Shown here in pieces: positions 16,142-24,401 of a DNA stretch of 59,086 nucleotides; positions within the stretch are counted from its first letter, which is position 1; every line of letters starts with the position of its first letter. Source of the DNA: Cellulomonas avistercoris (GTDB lineage: Bacteria > Actinomycetota > Actinomycetes > Actinomycetales > Cellulomonadaceae); assembly GCF_014836445.1 (NCBI RefSeq), contig NZ_JACSQV010000007.1, forward strand, positions 38,567 to 97,652. Reading direction: 5' to 3'. The position numbers and the translations under genes were made by a program. The notes below the pieces were generated by a model that saw only the letters and a program-made list of their open reading frames with translations, was not told where the DNA came from and did no database searches.

Positions 16142-16280
16142 GCGAGAGAGCAATCCAGCTCCCCCGCCCCGCCCCCTTGTCGGCGCGAGAGAGCAATCCA
16201 GCTCCCCCGCCCCGCCCCCTTGTCGGCGCGAGAGAGCAATCCAGCTCGATCGTGGGGCGGACTGGATTGCTCTCTCACGC
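16142..16280. repeat. two perfect 43-bp direct repeats, a partial third and an inverted copy
   Basis: Positions 16142-16184 and 16185-16227 are identical 43-bp units beginning GCGAGAGAGCAATCCAGC. A third unit starts at 16228 but matches only for 20 bases. An inverted copy of the core (ACTGGATTGCTCTCTC) lies at 16261-16276. The core GAGAGAGC(A/G)ATCC recurs in at least three other intergenic gaps of this window. Here it fills the gap between the starts-side of the pentapeptide gene and the end of the MaoC gene. Confidence 0.85.
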
Positions 16281-16345
16281 CCGCAAGGGTGAGTCCTGGG
16301 CTCTCTGCGCGCCCACAAGAGGGGGTGGGGGAGAGGGGGCGGGTC

Positions 16346-17248
16346 TCAGGGGTGGGGGGTGACCTTGCCCGTGAGGTGGAGGCGGCCCGTGCGGGGGTGC
16401 CAGACCGCGAACTCGTGGCCGTCGTCGGCCGGGGCGACGCGGACGTCGGGCGTCGCGGGCAGCAGCACGGGGGCCGCGAACTCGACCGACCACGTGAAGG
16501 CGTCGCCGCGCGCGGCGCCCACGTCGGCGAGCGCGCGCGACGCCGTGTACATGCCGTGCGCGATCGCGCGCGGGAACCCGAGCGCCCGTGCCGTGAGCGG
16601 CGACAGGTGGATGGGGTTGCGGTCGCCCGAGACGGCCGCGTAGCGCCGGCCCACGTCCGCGGGCAGCTCCCACCGGCCCGTGCGCACCGGCGGCGTGAAG
16701 GCCTGCCGCGCGGCGTCGTCGCGGGCCTCGTCGCGCGCGTCAGGCAGGCGCACGCCCTTCGCGAGGTACGTCGAGACGCCCCGCCACGCGAGGTCCCCGC
16801 CCGACGCGACCTCGGTGACGAGGTCGACCTGCGTGCCGGCGCGGTGGGGACGCAGGTCCTGCGCCCACGCGCGGACCGCCAGCCGGTCGCCCAGCGTCAG
16901 GGCCCGGTGCTGCTCGACGCGGTTGGCGACGTGCACCATGCCCAGCAGCGGCAGCGGGAAGTCCGGCCGCACCATGAGCGCCATCGCCACCGGGAACGCG
17001 AGCACGTGCACGTAGCCGGCGGGCAGCGCGTCCGTCGCGGCCTCGTGCAGCAGGTGCTGGTAGGCGGTCAGGTGGTCGGCCTGCGCGCGGACGTCGTCGA
17101 CGACGTACGTGACGTCCGGCAGCGCGCGCGCCGCGGACCGCGCCCCGCCGGTGACGCCGAGCCGGGCGGACGCGACGAGCCCGCGTCCGTACAGCCCGCC
17201 GAGCGACGGGACCCGCGGCAGGACGACCTGCGTGGCCGGCGAGGTCAC
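16346..17248 (-). CDS. MaoC-family enoyl/3-hydroxyacyl dehydratase (HtdX-like)
   Basis: A 300-aa hot-dog-fold hydratase. The MaoC motif SGDRNPIHLSPLTARALGF followed by AIAHGMYTASRAL near residue 210 supplies the catalytic Asp/His. The N-terminal half is a second, degenerate hot-dog unit with PLLGMVHVANRVEQH. It probably hydrates or dehydrates acyl-CoA or acyl-ACP 2-enoyl chains. The start at GTG 17248 overlaps the fabG4-like stop (GTGA), so the genes are coupled. The same adjacency occurs in mycobacteria (htdX-fabG4). Confidence 0.86.
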   Translation of the reverse strand: MTSPATQVVLPRVPSLGGLYGRGLVASARLGVTGGARSAARALPDVTYVVDDVRAQADHLTAYQHLLHEAATDALPAGYVHVLAFPVAMALMVRPDFPLPLLGMVHVANRVEQHRALTLGDRLAVRAWAQDLRPHRAGTQVDLVTEVASGGDLAWRGVSTYLAKGVRLPDARDEARDDAARQAFTPPVRTGRWELPADVGRRYAAVSGDRNPIHLSPLTARALGFPRAIAHGMYTASRALADVGAARGDAFTWSVEFAAPVLLPATPDVRVAPADDGHEFAVWHPRTGRLHLTGKVTPHP

Positions 17249-18636
17249 CGGCCCACCATGTTCTGGCCGCACACGCGCAGCGTGCGTCCGACGACGCCGC
17301 CGGCGGCGGGCGACGCGAGGAACGCGATCGCCTCGGCGACGTCCACGGGCAGACCACCCTGCTGCAGCGAGTTGAGCCGGCGCGCGACCTGACGCGTGAC
17401 GGCCGGGATGCGTGCGGTCATCTCCGTCTCGATGAAGCCCGGCGCGACCGCGTTCGCGGTGCCGCCGAACGGCACGAGCAGCGGAGCGGTCGCCCGCACC
17501 ATGCCGATGACCCCGCCCTTGGACGCCGCGTAGTTGGTCTGGCCGCGGTTGCCCGCGATGCCGGAGGTCGACGCGAGCGACACGATGCGCGGCGCGTCGA
17601 CGAAGTCCCCGGACGTCAGCAGGGCCTCGTTGATGCGCAGCTGCGACGCGATGTTGACGGCCAGCACCGACGCCCACTTGTCGTCGCTCATGTTGGCGAG
17701 CAGCTTGTCGCGCGTGATCCCCGCGTTGTGGACGACGATGTCGAGCCGGCCGTGGCGCGTCCGCGCGTGCTCGAGGATGCGCTCGCCCGCGTCGGGCGCC
17801 GTGACGTCGAGCTGCAGGGCGGTGCCGCGCACGCGGTTGGCGACCTGCGCGAGCTGCTCGCCGGCGGCGGGCACGTCGACGGCCACGACCGTGGCGCCGT
17901 CGCGCGCGAGCACGTCGGCGATCGAGGCCCCGATGCCGCGCGCCGCACCGGTGACGACAGCGACCTTGCCGGCCAGCGGCTTGTCCCAGTCCGTCGGCAG
18001 CTCGCCCGCGTCGGAGTCGACCTCGAGCAGCTGGCCGTCGACGAACGCCGAGCGCGCCGAGAGGAAGAACCGCAGCGCCGCGACGACGCTCGGCGCCGTG
18101 ACGGGCACGCCCTGCGCGACGACGACGCCGTTGCCCGTCGCACCGTTGCGCAGCTCCTTGGCGAGCGACCGCAGGAAGCCGTCGACGCCCTGCCGGGCCG
18201 CGGCGACGGCCGGTGCGTCGGAGTCGAGCGCGGGGCGCGAGACCGTGACGACGCGGGCGCCGCGACGCAGCCCCTTGAGGGTCGACGCGGCCGCGAGCAC
18301 GGGCGCCGTCAGGTCGTCGGGGTGCTCGACGTCCGTCAGGACGAGGACCACCGCGGCGTACCGCACCTCGGGCGACGCGTGCCGGTGCACCTCGAGGTCC
18401 CAGCCGTCGAGGACGGCCGGTGCGTCGCCCGTCGGCGTGGCGCCGCCCGCGGGCGACGACAGCAGCGAGGCGAGCGCGTCGGCGTCGGGCCCCGAGCCCA
18501 GCACGAGCGCGGGCCCGTCGAGCAGCGGCTGCCCCGGGCGGTGGCGGCGCAGCACCGCGGGCCGGGGCAGGCCGAGCTGCTTCGCGAGCTTCTGGGTGAG
18601 CCCGCTGTTGACGAGCTCGAGGTAACGGTCGGTCAT
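17245..18636 (-). CDS. fabG4: high-molecular-weight 3-oxoacyl-(ACP) reductase, FabG4 type
   Basis: A 463-aa short-chain dehydrogenase with an N-terminal extension, as in mycobacterial FabG4. Residues 1-190 form the degenerate, flavodoxin-like N-terminal domain. Residues 205-450 are a complete SDR domain with the VVTGAARGIGASIA dinucleotide loop, NAGITRD, the catalytic Ser in LASTSGIAGNRG and the Tyr-x-x-x-Lys of NYAASKGGV. FabG4 prefers NADH and long acyl chains in mycobacteria; the same is inferred here. It is coupled to the MaoC gene and 94 bp downstream of the thiolase gene. Confidence 0.88.
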   Translation of the reverse strand: MTDRYLELVNSGLTQKLAKQLGLPRPAVLRRHRPGQPLLDGPALVLGSGPDADALASLLSSPAGGATPTGDAPAVLDGWDLEVHRHASPEVRYAAVVLVLTDVEHPDDLTAPVLAAASTLKGLRRGARVVTVSRPALDSDAPAVAAARQGVDGFLRSLAKELRNGATGNGVVVAQGVPVTAPSVVAALRFFLSARSAFVDGQLLEVDSDAGELPTDWDKPLAGKVAVVTGAARGIGASIADVLARDGATVVAVDVPAAGEQLAQVANRVRGTALQLDVTAPDAGERILEHARTRHGRLDIVVHNAGITRDKLLANMSDDKWASVLAVNIASQLRINEALLTSGDFVDAPRIVSLASTSGIAGNRGQTNYAASKGGVIGMVRATAPLLVPFGGTANAVAPGFIETEMTARIPAVTRQVARRLNSLQQGGLPVDVAEAIAFLASPAAGGVVGRTLRVCGQNMVGR

Positions 18637-18674
18637 CGCGACTCCTGCGTCGTCGGGCGGTGCTGGGCTGCTCT

Positions 18675-18715
18675 CCCACCGGGGAACGGTGGGTGACGGG
18701 ATTGCTCTCTCGCGG
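18675..18715. repeat. small hairpin plus a single copy of the intergenic repeat core
   Basis: CCCACCG/CGGTGGG (18675-18693, loop of five) is followed by GGGATTGCTCTCTCGCGG (18698-18715), a solitary copy of the core found at 16142-16280 and 35601-35703. Both lie between the thiolase stop and the fabG4-like start on the same strand. The hairpin could attenuate read-through into fabG4, but it is short. Confidence 0.6.
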
Positions 18716-18730
18716 ACGAGGGGGGGTGGG

Positions 18731-20098
18731 TCAGGCGGCTTCGAGGAGGGCCGTCAGGCCGAGGCCACCGGCGGCGCAGATCGAGACCAGGGCGCGCACG
18801 GGCGCGTCGTTGCCGGCGGCGACCTGGGCCGCGCGGCGCGCGTGCAGCTCCTTGGCGATGGTCGCGACGATGCGTCCGCCCGTCGCGGCGAAGGGGTGCC
18901 CGGCCGCCAGCGACGACCCGTGCACGTTCAGCCGGTCCGTCTCGACGGTGCCGAACGCGCCGTCCAGGCCCAGGCGCTCGCGGCCGAAGTCCTCGGACTC
19001 CCAGGCGGCGAGCGTCGTCAGCACCGTGGAGGCGAACGCCTCGTGGATCTCGACGTAGTCGAGGTCGGCCAGGCTCAGGCCGTGCCGGGCGAGCAGGCGC
19101 GGGACCGCGAAGACCGGCGCCATGAGCAGCCCGTCGACGCCGTGCACGAAGTCGACGGCGCCGGCCTCGGCGTCGACGACCGCCGCGAGCGGCGTGAGGT
19201 CGTGCGCGGCGGCCCACTCGGCCGAGCCGAGCAGCACGGTCGACGCACCGTCGGTCAGCGGTGTGGAGTTGCCGGCCGTCATCGTGGCGGGGGCGTCCAG
19301 GCCCAGGCCGAACGTCGGCCTGAGCTTCGCGAGCTTCTCCAGCGACGTGTCCGCGCGCAGGTTCGCGTCGCGCGTCAGGCCGCGGTACGGCGTGACGAGG
19401 TCGTCGAAGAACCCGGCGTCGTACGCGGTGGCGAGGCGCTGGTGGCTGCGCAGCGCGACCTCGTCCTGCGCCTCGCGCGTGATGTGCCACTGCGCGGTGG
19501 TCAGCGCCTGGTGCTCGCCCATCGACAGGTGCGTGCGCGGCTCGGACGTGCGCGGCGTGGCCGGCGCGAGGTCCTTGGGGCGCAGGCGCGCGATGGCCTG
19601 GAGCCGCTGCTGCGGGGTCTTGGCGTGCGACAGGTCGAGCAGCACGCGACGCAGCCGGTCGCTGACCGCGATGGGGGCGTCGGACGTCGTGTCGACGCCG
19701 CCGGCGATCGCGGACTCGAGCTGGCCGAGGCGGATCTTGTTGGACAGCGAGACGACGGTCTCCAGGCCGGTCGCGCAGGCCTGCTGCACGTCGTACGCGG
19801 GCGTCGTGGCGGCGAGCGCCGAGCCGAGCACGGCCTCGCGCGTGAGGTTGAAGTCGCGGCTGTGCTTGAGCACGGCGCCGGCGGCGACCTCGCCGATCGA
19901 CTCGCCCTGCAGGCCGAAGCGCGCGACCAGCCCGTCGAGGGCGGCCGTGAGCATGTCCTGGTTGCTCGCCTGCGCGTACGTGCCGCCGGCGCGGGCGAAC
20001 GGGATCCGGTTGCCGCCGAGGACGTACGCGCGGCGCGGGGCGTCGGGCGGCGTGCTCGGTGCGGTGGACGGGGAGGTGCTGGGGGTGCGGGCGGCCAT
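18731..20098 (-). CDS. fadA2: acetyl-CoA C-acyltransferase (thiolase), FadA2-like
   Basis: A 455-aa thiolase. The acyl-accepting Cys is in QQACATGLE, the HEAFAS motif near residue 350, GHPFAATGGRI follows, and the C-terminal acid/base Cys lies in CAAGGLGLTALLE. Length and the long loop SEPRTHLSMGEHQALTTAQWH fit the FadA2/FadI branch. It should cleave or form 3-ketoacyl-CoA in beta-oxidation or a related route. The start is ATG 20098; the frame continues upstream through the promoter region, but a 14-bp palindrome sits there. It diverges from a TetR gene that probably regulates it. Confidence 0.92.
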   Translation of the reverse strand: MAARTPSTSPSTAPSTPPDAPRRAYVLGGNRIPFARAGGTYAQASNQDMLTAALDGLVARFGLQGESIGEVAAGAVLKHSRDFNLTREAVLGSALAATTPAYDVQQACATGLETVVSLSNKIRLGQLESAIAGGVDTTSDAPIAVSDRLRRVLLDLSHAKTPQQRLQAIARLRPKDLAPATPRTSEPRTHLSMGEHQALTTAQWHITREAQDEVALRSHQRLATAYDAGFFDDLVTPYRGLTRDANLRADTSLEKLAKLRPTFGLGLDAPATMTAGNSTPLTDGASTVLLGSAEWAAAHDLTPLAAVVDAEAGAVDFVHGVDGLLMAPVFAVPRLLARHGLSLADLDYVEIHEAFASTVLTTLAAWESEDFGRERLGLDGAFGTVETDRLNVHGSSLAAGHPFAATGGRIVATIAKELHARRAAQVAAGNDAPVRALVSICAAGGLGLTALLEAA

Positions 20099-20114
20099 GT
20101 GGCGCTCCCTCTCG

Positions 20115-20128
20115 CATCGACGTCGATG
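20115..20128. promoter_or_regulatory. 14-bp palindrome, candidate TetR operator
   Basis: CATCGACGTCGATG is a perfect palindrome 17 bases ahead of the fadA2-like start, in the 118-bp gap shared with the divergent TetR gene. Position and symmetry suit a repressor site; binding is not shown. Confidence 0.5.
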
Positions 20129-20159
20129 ACGGGCTAGCGGACCCCGTGCCCTCCGGAGA

Positions 20160-20173
20160 GGGACGAACGTCCC
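20160..20173. promoter_or_regulatory. second palindrome in the fadA2/TetR gap
   Basis: GGGACG-AA-CGTCCC is a perfect inverted repeat 43 bases before the TetR gene start (GTG 20217) in the same divergent gap. It differs in sequence from the first palindrome, so at most one of the two is likely to be the TetR operator. Confidence 0.42.
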
Positions 20174-20216
20174 GGAATGATGTCCGCAACCCACAGTACC
20201 TGATACCTTCGGTTGC

Positions 20217-21140
20217 GTGAGCCCCGTCACTCCGGGAGCGTCGACGACGACCTCTCCGCACCGCGCACGCGACGACGCGCCCGACCCGCGCGTGGTCCCC
20301 GGCCTCGTGCCTGCGGGCCCCCGGCCCGCCGCGTCGGACGACGACACGCCGCCCGACGGCCGCTCGACGCGCTGGGCCGACCACCGCGAGGCGCGACGCG
20401 CCGAGCTCGTGCGCGTCGCACGACGCACCGTCCACCACCGCGGGCCGGACGTCTCGATGGAGGAGATCGCCGCCGCCGCCGGGACCTCCAAGTCGATCGT
20501 CTACCGCTACTTCAGCGACAAGACGGGCCTGCAGATCGCGGTCGCCGAGGCGGTCGTCCTGCAGATCAGGGGCGCCCTCGAGGGCGTCCTGCTCGTCGCG
20601 CCCACACCCCGCGACGGCCTGCGAGCGATGGTCGCCGTCTACCTCGAGATGATCGAGTCGTCGCCGCACGTCTACGCGTTCGTGACGCGCGACGGGTCCG
20701 TGGAGTCCGGCGGCCCGCTCGGCCACTTCCTCGACTCCGTCACGGCCCTGGTCGCGGCGCCCTTCGCGCGCGGCCTGACCGAGGACCGGGACGCCGCCCG
20801 CGTGGTTCGCCGCCCGGGGGCCGACGACGGCGCGCCCGACGCCCCGACGCCCGACGCCGGCCCCGACCCCGCGACGGTCGCGCTCGCCGAGTCGTGGGCG
20901 GCCGGGGCCGTCGGCTTCGTGCGCGGCGCCGGCGAGTGGTGGCTGGCCCACCGCGGTGAGCCCGGCACGCCCGACCGCGAGGCGCTCACCGCGCAGGTCG
21001 CGGCCTGGCTGTGGGCCGGCCCCGTCGGCCTGCTCGCGCGCGAGCACCCGCGTCCCCCGCAGACCACCCCCGCCCACCCGGCGGACCAGCAGCCCACGGG
21101 CGGCGACGGCGCCGCCCCCACCCCCAGGGAGCAGCGATGA
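20217..21140 (+). CDS. TetR-family regulator of the fatty-acid cluster
   Basis: A 307-aa TetR-type regulator. A disordered 50-residue N-terminus rich in Pro and Asp precedes the helix-turn-helix (VSMEEIAAAAGTSKSIVYRY, about residues 80-99). The ligand domain follows, with an odd Pro/Asp-rich insert near residues 200-222 and a Pro/Gln-rich tail. It overlaps the acyl-CoA oxidase gene by four bases (ATGA) and is divergent from the thiolase gene. It therefore most likely senses an acyl-CoA and controls both directions. A TACCTT -10 box (20204-20209) seven bases before GTG 20217 suggests a leaderless message. Confidence 0.85.
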   Translation: MSPVTPGASTTTSPHRARDDAPDPRVVPGLVPAGPRPAASDDDTPPDGRSTRWADHREARRAELVRVARRTVHHRGPDVSMEEIAAAAGTSKSIVYRYFSDKTGLQIAVAEAVVLQIRGALEGVLLVAPTPRDGLRAMVAVYLEMIESSPHVYAFVTRDGSVESGGPLGHFLDSVTALVAAPFARGLTEDRDAARVVRRPGADDGAPDAPTPDAGPDPATVALAESWAAGAVGFVRGAGEWWLAHRGEPGTPDREALTAQVAAWLWAGPVGLLAREHPRPPQTTPAHPADQQPTGGDGAAPTPREQR

Positions 21141-23212
21141 CCGCGACGACCGAACGCCCGACCACCGGCACGACGGCCGCCGCGGTGCCCCCGCGGGTCG
21201 ACGTGGCCGCGCTCGAGGAGCTCCTGCTGGGCACGTACGCGCAGCTGCGGCGCCAGTCGCGCGCGATCGTGGCCGACCCCGACTTCCAGAAGATCGAGGG
21301 CCTGTCGGTCGCCGAGCACCGCGAGCGCGTGCTCACGCAGCTGCGGCGGCTGGAGGCCGAGCACGACGTGCTGCGGTCCTTCCCCGCCCGTCTGGGCGGC
21401 GCCGACGACCACGGCGGCTCGCTCGCGCGCTTCGAGGAGCTCGTCGCCGGCGACCCGTCGCTGCAGATCAAGGCGGGGGTGCAGTGGGGGCTCTTCGCCT
21501 CGGCGATCCTGCACCTGGGCACGGCGCACCACCACGACACGTTCCTGTCCGACGCCATGCACCTGCAGGTGCCCGGCGCCTTCGCGATGACCGAGGCGGG
21601 CCACGGGTCGGACGTCGCGTCGATCGGCACGACCGCCGAGTACGACGCGCAGGCGCAGGAGTTCGTCATCCACACGCCGTTCCGCGCCGCGTGGAAGGAC
21701 TACCTGGGCAACGCGGCCGTGCACGGCACCGCTGCCGTGGTCTTCGCGCAGCTCGTCACGGCGGCGCCCGGCGGCCCGCGGGTCAACCACGGCGTCCACG
21801 CCTTCTACGTCCCGATCCGCGACCCGCAGACGCTCGAGTTCCTGCCCGGCGTCGGCGGCGAGGACGACGGCGTCAAGGGTGGTCTCAATGGCATCGACAA
21901 CGGCCGCCTGCACTTCACCGGGGTCCGCGTGCCGCGCACCAACCTGCTCAACCGGTACGGCGACGTCGCGCCCGACGGCACGTACTCCTCGCCTATCAAG
22001 AGCCCCGGCCGCCGGTTCTTCACCATGCTCGGCACGCTCGTGCAGGGCCGCGTCTCGCTCGACGGCGCGGCGGCCAACGCCAGCAAGATCGCGCTGGCCA
22101 TCGCGGTCACCTACGCGAACCAGCGCCGCCAGTTCGCCGGCGGGGCCGGTGACGAGGTCGTCCTGCTGGACTACGGCCAGCACCAGCGTCGCCTGCTGCC
22201 GCTGGTCGCCGACGCGTACGCGACGGCGTTCGCGCACGAGGAGCTGCTCGCCGCGTTCGACGAGGTCTTCTCCGGTCGCGGCGACACCCCCGAGCAGCGG
22301 GAGGACCTCGAGACGCTCGCGGCCGCGCTCAAGCCCACGTCGACGTGGAACGCGCTGCGCACCCTGCAGGAGTGCCGCGAGGCGTGCGGCGGCGCGGGGT
22401 ACATGGCCGAGAACAGGCTGACGGGCCTGCACGCGGACCTCGACGTCTACGCGACGTTCGAGGGTGACAACACCGTGCTCTACCAGCTGGTCGCCAAGCG
22501 CCTGCTGGGGGACTACGCCAAGTCGCTGGCCGCCGTGCAGAGCGACCGCAGCGACCTCGCGCGGTTCGTCGTCGACCGGGTGACCGACGCCGCGCTGCAC
22601 CGCACGCCCCTGGTGCGTGCCGTCCAGACGCTCGGCGACCGGGGTGACGCACGGCGGTCCGTCGGGCAGCTGCGCGACACCGACACGCAGCGCGAGCTGC
22701 TGACCGACCGCGTCGAGACGATGGTCGCGCACGCCGCCCAGGCGCTCGCGCCGGCCCGCAAGATGAGCCCCGAGAGGGCCGCGGACCTGTTCAACGCCCA
22801 CCAGCACGACCTCATCGAGGCCGCGCGCGCGCACGCCGAGCGCGTGCAGTGGGAGGCGTTCACGCGGGCCGTCGAGCGCGTCGAGGACGCCGGGACCCGG
22901 CAGGTCCTGACGTGGGTGCGCGACCTGTTCGGCCTGACGCTCATCGAGCGCAACCTCGCCTGGTACCTGGTCAACGGGCGGCTGTCGGCGGGCCGCGCGC
23001 GCGCCGTGACGTCGTACATCGAGCGCCTGCTGGTGCGGCTGCGGCCGCACGCGCAGGACCTCGTCGACGCGTTCGGGTACGGCCCCGAGCACCTGCGCGC
23101 GCCGATCGCGTCGGGCCAGGAGCAGCAGCGCCAGGACGAGGCACGCGCGTACTACCGCGCGCAGCGCGCGTCGGGCGACGCGCCGATCCCCGAGAAGCAC
23201 GTCACCCGCTGA
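21137..23212 (+). CDS. acyl-CoA dehydrogenase/oxidase
   Basis: A 691-aa flavoenzyme with the acyl-CoA oxidase layout. The middle domain is VPGAFAMTEAGHGSDVASIGTTA followed by YVPIRD, with LHFTGVRVPRTNLLNRYG after it. The catalytic Glu lies in TFEGDNTVLYQLVAKRLL near residue 445, and the long C-terminal helical domain continues to RRASGDAPIPEKH. The length (about 690) exceeds ordinary acyl-CoA dehydrogenases (about 390) and fits oxidases, although oxygen versus electron-transfer-flavoprotein use cannot be read from sequence. It is coupled to the TetR gene and starts the beta-oxidation step that the thiolase and MaoC gene products continue. Confidence 0.88.
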   Translation: MTATTERPTTGTTAAAVPPRVDVAALEELLLGTYAQLRRQSRAIVADPDFQKIEGLSVAEHRERVLTQLRRLEAEHDVLRSFPARLGGADDHGGSLARFEELVAGDPSLQIKAGVQWGLFASAILHLGTAHHHDTFLSDAMHLQVPGAFAMTEAGHGSDVASIGTTAEYDAQAQEFVIHTPFRAAWKDYLGNAAVHGTAAVVFAQLVTAAPGGPRVNHGVHAFYVPIRDPQTLEFLPGVGGEDDGVKGGLNGIDNGRLHFTGVRVPRTNLLNRYGDVAPDGTYSSPIKSPGRRFFTMLGTLVQGRVSLDGAAANASKIALAIAVTYANQRRQFAGGAGDEVVLLDYGQHQRRLLPLVADAYATAFAHEELLAAFDEVFSGRGDTPEQREDLETLAAALKPTSTWNALRTLQECREACGGAGYMAENRLTGLHADLDVYATFEGDNTVLYQLVAKRLLGDYAKSLAAVQSDRSDLARFVVDRVTDAALHRTPLVRAVQTLGDRGDARRSVGQLRDTDTQRELLTDRVETMVAHAAQALAPARKMSPERAADLFNAHQHDLIEAARAHAERVQWEAFTRAVERVEDAGTRQVLTWVRDLFGLTLIERNLAWYLVNGRLSAGRARAVTSYIERLLVRLRPHAQDLVDAFGYGPEHLRAPIASGQEQQRQDEARAYYRAQRASGDAPIPEKHVTR

Positions 23213-23270
23213 CCTCGCGCCGGCGGCGGTGGTCCGGCGACCCCGCCGCCGGCAGGTAGTTTGTCCGCTT

Positions 23271-24401
23271 GTGCCCCCCCGACCTCCCTCGCAGCCAGAT
23301 GCCCGGGTGCGGGCCGCGCGACGGGACCGGGGCGCGGGCTCCGTCGAGTACCTCGGCGTCGTGGTCCTGGCCGTGGTCGTCGTGGGGCTGGTGGTCGCGG
23401 CGGCCGGCGGGGTGGCGTCGGCCGTCACGGCCGGGATCGAGCGGGCGTTCTGCTCGGTCGGTGGCGGCACCGGGTGCGGCACGGCGGGCGAGCCGGGGTC
23501 CGGGGGACCCGGTGACGACGGCGCTCCCGTCCCTGCCGCGGCGCCCGCCGACCCCGGCACGGGCGGCGAGGCGGCCGGCCCGACGCAGGGCAAGGTCGTG
23601 GGGTCGGACGCCGGCCGCCGCGACACGGCGCGCGACGCACGGGGGAGTCGACGTGACGACCGGCGCGGCGCGGACCCGGTGCCGGGCCCGCCGCCGGGCA
23701 CGGCGAACCCGAACGAGACCCTCGGGCTCGGGATCGCGTTCCTCGGCGAGAGCGTGAGCCTCGCGGAGCCGCCGACCTGGGAGCCCGTCGACCCGGGCGC
23801 GGGCGCCTACGCGTCGGAGGGCTCCGGCGTGGACGACGAGGCGACGAAGTTCGCCGCGGAGGCGGGCGCGAACACCCTCTCGGGCGCCTGGCCGCACGCG
23901 TCCCGCAACCTCCTGCACTTCCTCGGCAACAGCGGTGAGCCGCTCGAGCAGGACGTCGACGCCCTGCTCGCGGACGTCCCCGCGCTCGCCACGGAGTACC
24001 AGGGTCTGCAGGACGAGATGGGTGTCACCGCCCTGCTGCAGGCACAGGAGGCCGGGTTCACCGAGCCCGTCACCTACCCGCTGAGCACGCCGTGGAGCGG
24101 GTTCTACATCGGTTCCCACCTCAGCAACGACTGGTACTACGCCATGGGTGGCATCCAGTGGTCGGCGGTCGGTGAGGTCACGGTCTACCCCCCGACCGCG
24201 ACCGAACCCGCGTGGACCTACGAGACGACGACGTCCTTGGTGCTGCGCGACCGGTACAACTGGGACGGCGGCAAGGGCGTCACCATCGGGCCGCTCGACG
24301 TCACCGACGAGCAGCTCGCCGAGCTGCACCGTGCAGGTGTGGCGCAGGAGTTCACCGCGACCGGCGAGTCCGCCGTCACCTCCAGGAAGGGCACACGATG
24401 A
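23271..24401 (+). CDS. secreted protein with pilin-type N-terminal anchor and unassigned C-terminal domain
   Basis: A 376-aa protein in three parts. Residues 1-60 contain basic residues, then GAGSVEYLGVVVLAVVVVGL, a Flp/TadE-like class III signal or anchor (Gly followed by a Glu at +5), and a Cys pair in FCSVGGGTGC. Residues 70-150 are a Gly/Pro/Asp linker. The last 210 residues form a globular domain ending in WYYAMGGIQWSAVGEVTVYP, LRDRYNWDGGKGVTIG and LHRAGVAQEF. I have seen this N-terminal module on large secreted actinobacterial toxins but cannot name the C-terminal domain. A TAGTTT box eight bases before GTG 23271 suggests a leaderless message. It overlaps a lipoprotein gene by four bases. 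Confidence 0.7.
   Translation: MPPRPPSQPDARVRAARRDRGAGSVEYLGVVVLAVVVVGLVVAAAGGVASAVTAGIERAFCSVGGGTGCGTAGEPGSGGPGDDGAPVPAAAPADPGTGGEAAGPTQGKVVGSDAGRRDTARDARGSRRDDRRGADPVPGPPPGTANPNETLGLGIAFLGESVSLAEPPTWEPVDPGAGAYASEGSGVDDEATKFAAEAGANTLSGAWPHASRNLLHFLGNSGEPLEQDVDALLADVPALATEYQGLQDEMGVTALLQAQEAGFTEPVTYPLSTPWSGFYIGSHLSNDWYYAMGGIQWSAVGEVTVYPPTATEPAWTYETTTSLVLRDRYNWDGGKGVTIGPLDVTDEQLAELHRAGVAQEFTATGESAVTSRKGTR

Noticed and set aside
16142..16280. CRISPR array
   Set aside because: The repeat units abut each other without unique spacers, and one copy is inverted; no cas gene is present.
20672..23701. 1,009-codon reverse-strand frame over the acyl-CoA oxidase gene
   Set aside because: Low-complexity composition and complete overlap with a well-conserved flavoenzyme gene.
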